DNA from: Planctomycetota bacterium
Lineage (GTDB): Bacteria; Planctomycetota; UBA1135; GCA-002686595
DNA length: 55,203 nucleotides
Assembly: GCA_029259605.1 (NCBI GenBank)
Contig: JAJDEV010000020.1
Coordinates: 1-55,203, forward strand
Direction: 5' to 3'
Part shown: one piece after another, positions 54,374-55,203 of the stretch
Layout of the letters: the number at the start of each line of letters is the position of its first letter
Position numbering within the stretch: position 1 is the first letter of the stretch
Notes under the pieces: model-generated
Databases searched by the model: none
What the model was told of the DNA's origin: nothing
What the model saw: the letters and a program-made list of their open reading frames with translations, nothing else
Made by a program: the position numbers and the translations under genes

Positions 54374-55203
54374 GGGAGAGTGCGGGGAGTTGCGAGCGTC
54401 GGTGGAGGTTCGAGGGGCGGGGAGTTTTTGGCGTTCCTTTTGATCCGGGGGGGCCGGGTGGTTCCGCGCATCGATTCGCTCCTGGTGGTTCCGAGCGTCT
54501 TCCTGTCCCCTGTTGGATTTCGCAGGGACGGGGAGTTGTGGAGGTTCCTGGGGTCCTGACGGTTTGGGTGGTTCCGGGGATCGAATCGCGCTCGGAGTTT
54601 CCGAACGTGTGCCTCTCGTTCGTTGGATCAGGCTCGCTTCGCTCGCGTGCCGCGGTTCGCAACGGACCAGGGGTTTGCATGGCAGCTCTGAGGTTTCCGG
54701 AACGGGCGATGAGGCGTTCGGGGGCTTGTTCGCGTTCGCGGTCGCGGTCGATCGGACGCAACGGACGACGCGGCGACACGGCAGCCGCTACGGTTTCGCG
54801 GACGGTCGTTGAGGGGTTCGGGGACTTGCCGGTTGGGTCTCTCAGGGGCGGGGAGTTGTTGACGTTCTCTATCGATTCACGCGCAGCGCTTCGCGCTGCT
54901 GCGGCACAGGCTCGCTTCGCTCGCGTGCCGCGGATCGCAACGGAACACGGGTTTACACGGCAGCTCTGCGGTTTCCGGAACGGGCGATGAGGCGTTCGGG
55001 GGCTTGTTCGCGTTCGCGGTCGATCGGACGCAACGGGCCGCGCGGCGACACGGCAATCGTTACGGCTTTCAGCGCGGCCGATGAGACGCTCGGGAACTCG
55101 CCGGCTGGATCTCTCAGGGGCGGGGAGTTGTTGACGTTCTCTATCGATTCACGCGCAGCGCTTCGCGCTGCTGCGGCACAGGCTCGCTTCGCTCGCGTGC
55201 CGC
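54374..55203. repeat. Non-coding array of about 272-278 bp tandem repeats
   Basis: Copies begin at 54631, 54909 and 55181 with GGCTCGCTTCGCTCGCGTGC; the last is cut by the window end. Copy 1 is 278 bases and copy 2 is 272; one extra GCGGTC hexamer in copy 1 explains the difference. First halves are near identical and second halves diverged. Each unit contains GCAGCGCTTCGCGCTGC and GCGGCAC...GTGCCGC hairpins. Before 54631, degenerate pieces with GGGGAGTT and GGTTCC recur. No convincing gene lies here. Confidence 0.75.

Noticed and set aside
54538-54990. A 150-codon open frame within the terminal repeat array.
   Set aside because: It crosses a repeat boundary, has low-complexity composition and no family features; it is a by-product of high GC.
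54631-55203. The terminal repeats as a CRISPR array.
   Set aside because: The period is about 272-278 bases with homologous sequence throughout; there are no short identical repeats with unique spacers and no cas genes.

Overview
The window comes from a high-GC Gram-negative flagellated bacterium. LPS-type heptose metabolism (gmhA), the MEP pathway gene ispG, periplasmic di-haem peroxidase, MotAB stators and sigma54-type flagellar regulators all fit. Many starts lack a clear Shine-Dalgarno and the flagellar layout (two MotB-like proteins, minimal flagellins, NHL and PVC-style secreted proteins) suggests a planctomycete; that placement is inference, because no rRNA or tRNA gene is present.

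Layout. 1-7 kb: gmhA (minus), a membrane-anchored heavy-metal-associated protein, then three genes of visibly lower GC (a secreted NHL-repeat protein, a secreted zinc phospholipase C/S1-P1 nuclease-like protein and a GT39-like membrane protein). 7-19 kb: housekeeping and signalling genes: PAS-GGDEF-EAL, rmuC, a Lon-like AAA protease, a GNAT acetyltransferase, a secreted metallopeptidase-like protein, ispG, an FAD oxidoreductase, a di-haem peroxidase and a SAM methyltransferase. 19.9-30.8 kb (minus): an operon motA-motB1-motB2-fliL-fliM-fliN followed by two giant glycosyltransferases, one with an N-terminal sulfotransferase domain; a near-perfect sigma28 promoter lies before motA. 31-33.2 kb: a secreted peroxiredoxin with an in-frame UGA and a SECIS-like hairpin (a probable selenoprotein), a pentapeptide-repeat lipoprotein and a carboxypeptidase-regulatory-like protein. 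33.36-33.55 kb: a 163-bp MITE-like element next to a 30-bp hairpin repeat that also occurs at 1.2 kb. 33.5-47.9 kb (minus): a compact 16-gene run with almost every junction overlapping or separated by a few bases: histidine-kinase-like gene, receiver-like/HATPase protein, three envelope TPR proteins, sensor kinase, sigma54 activator, flgB, flgC, fliE, fliF, fliG, fliH, fliI, fliJ, motE-like. 48-54.4 kb: a degenerate sigma54-activator-like regulator, a small secreted protein, two flagellins, fliD, fliS and a FliT-like chaperone. 54.4-55.2 kb: a non-coding array of about 272-278 bp repeats cut by the window edge.

How it works together. The 16-gene run builds the MS ring, rod base and export ATPase complex together with its own two-component switch. 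The motA operon supplies stator and C-ring proteins and probably the flagellin- or surface-glycosylating enzymes. The plus-strand cluster supplies filament, cap and chaperones. Sigma28-like promoters before motA and before fliD tie stator/C-ring and filament cap to one late regulon. The most striking points are the candidate selenoprotein, the regulator that has lost both the Walker A lysine and the GAFTGA loop, the trio of unrecognised TPR envelope proteins inside the flagellar run, and the duplicated multi-domain glycosyltransferases.
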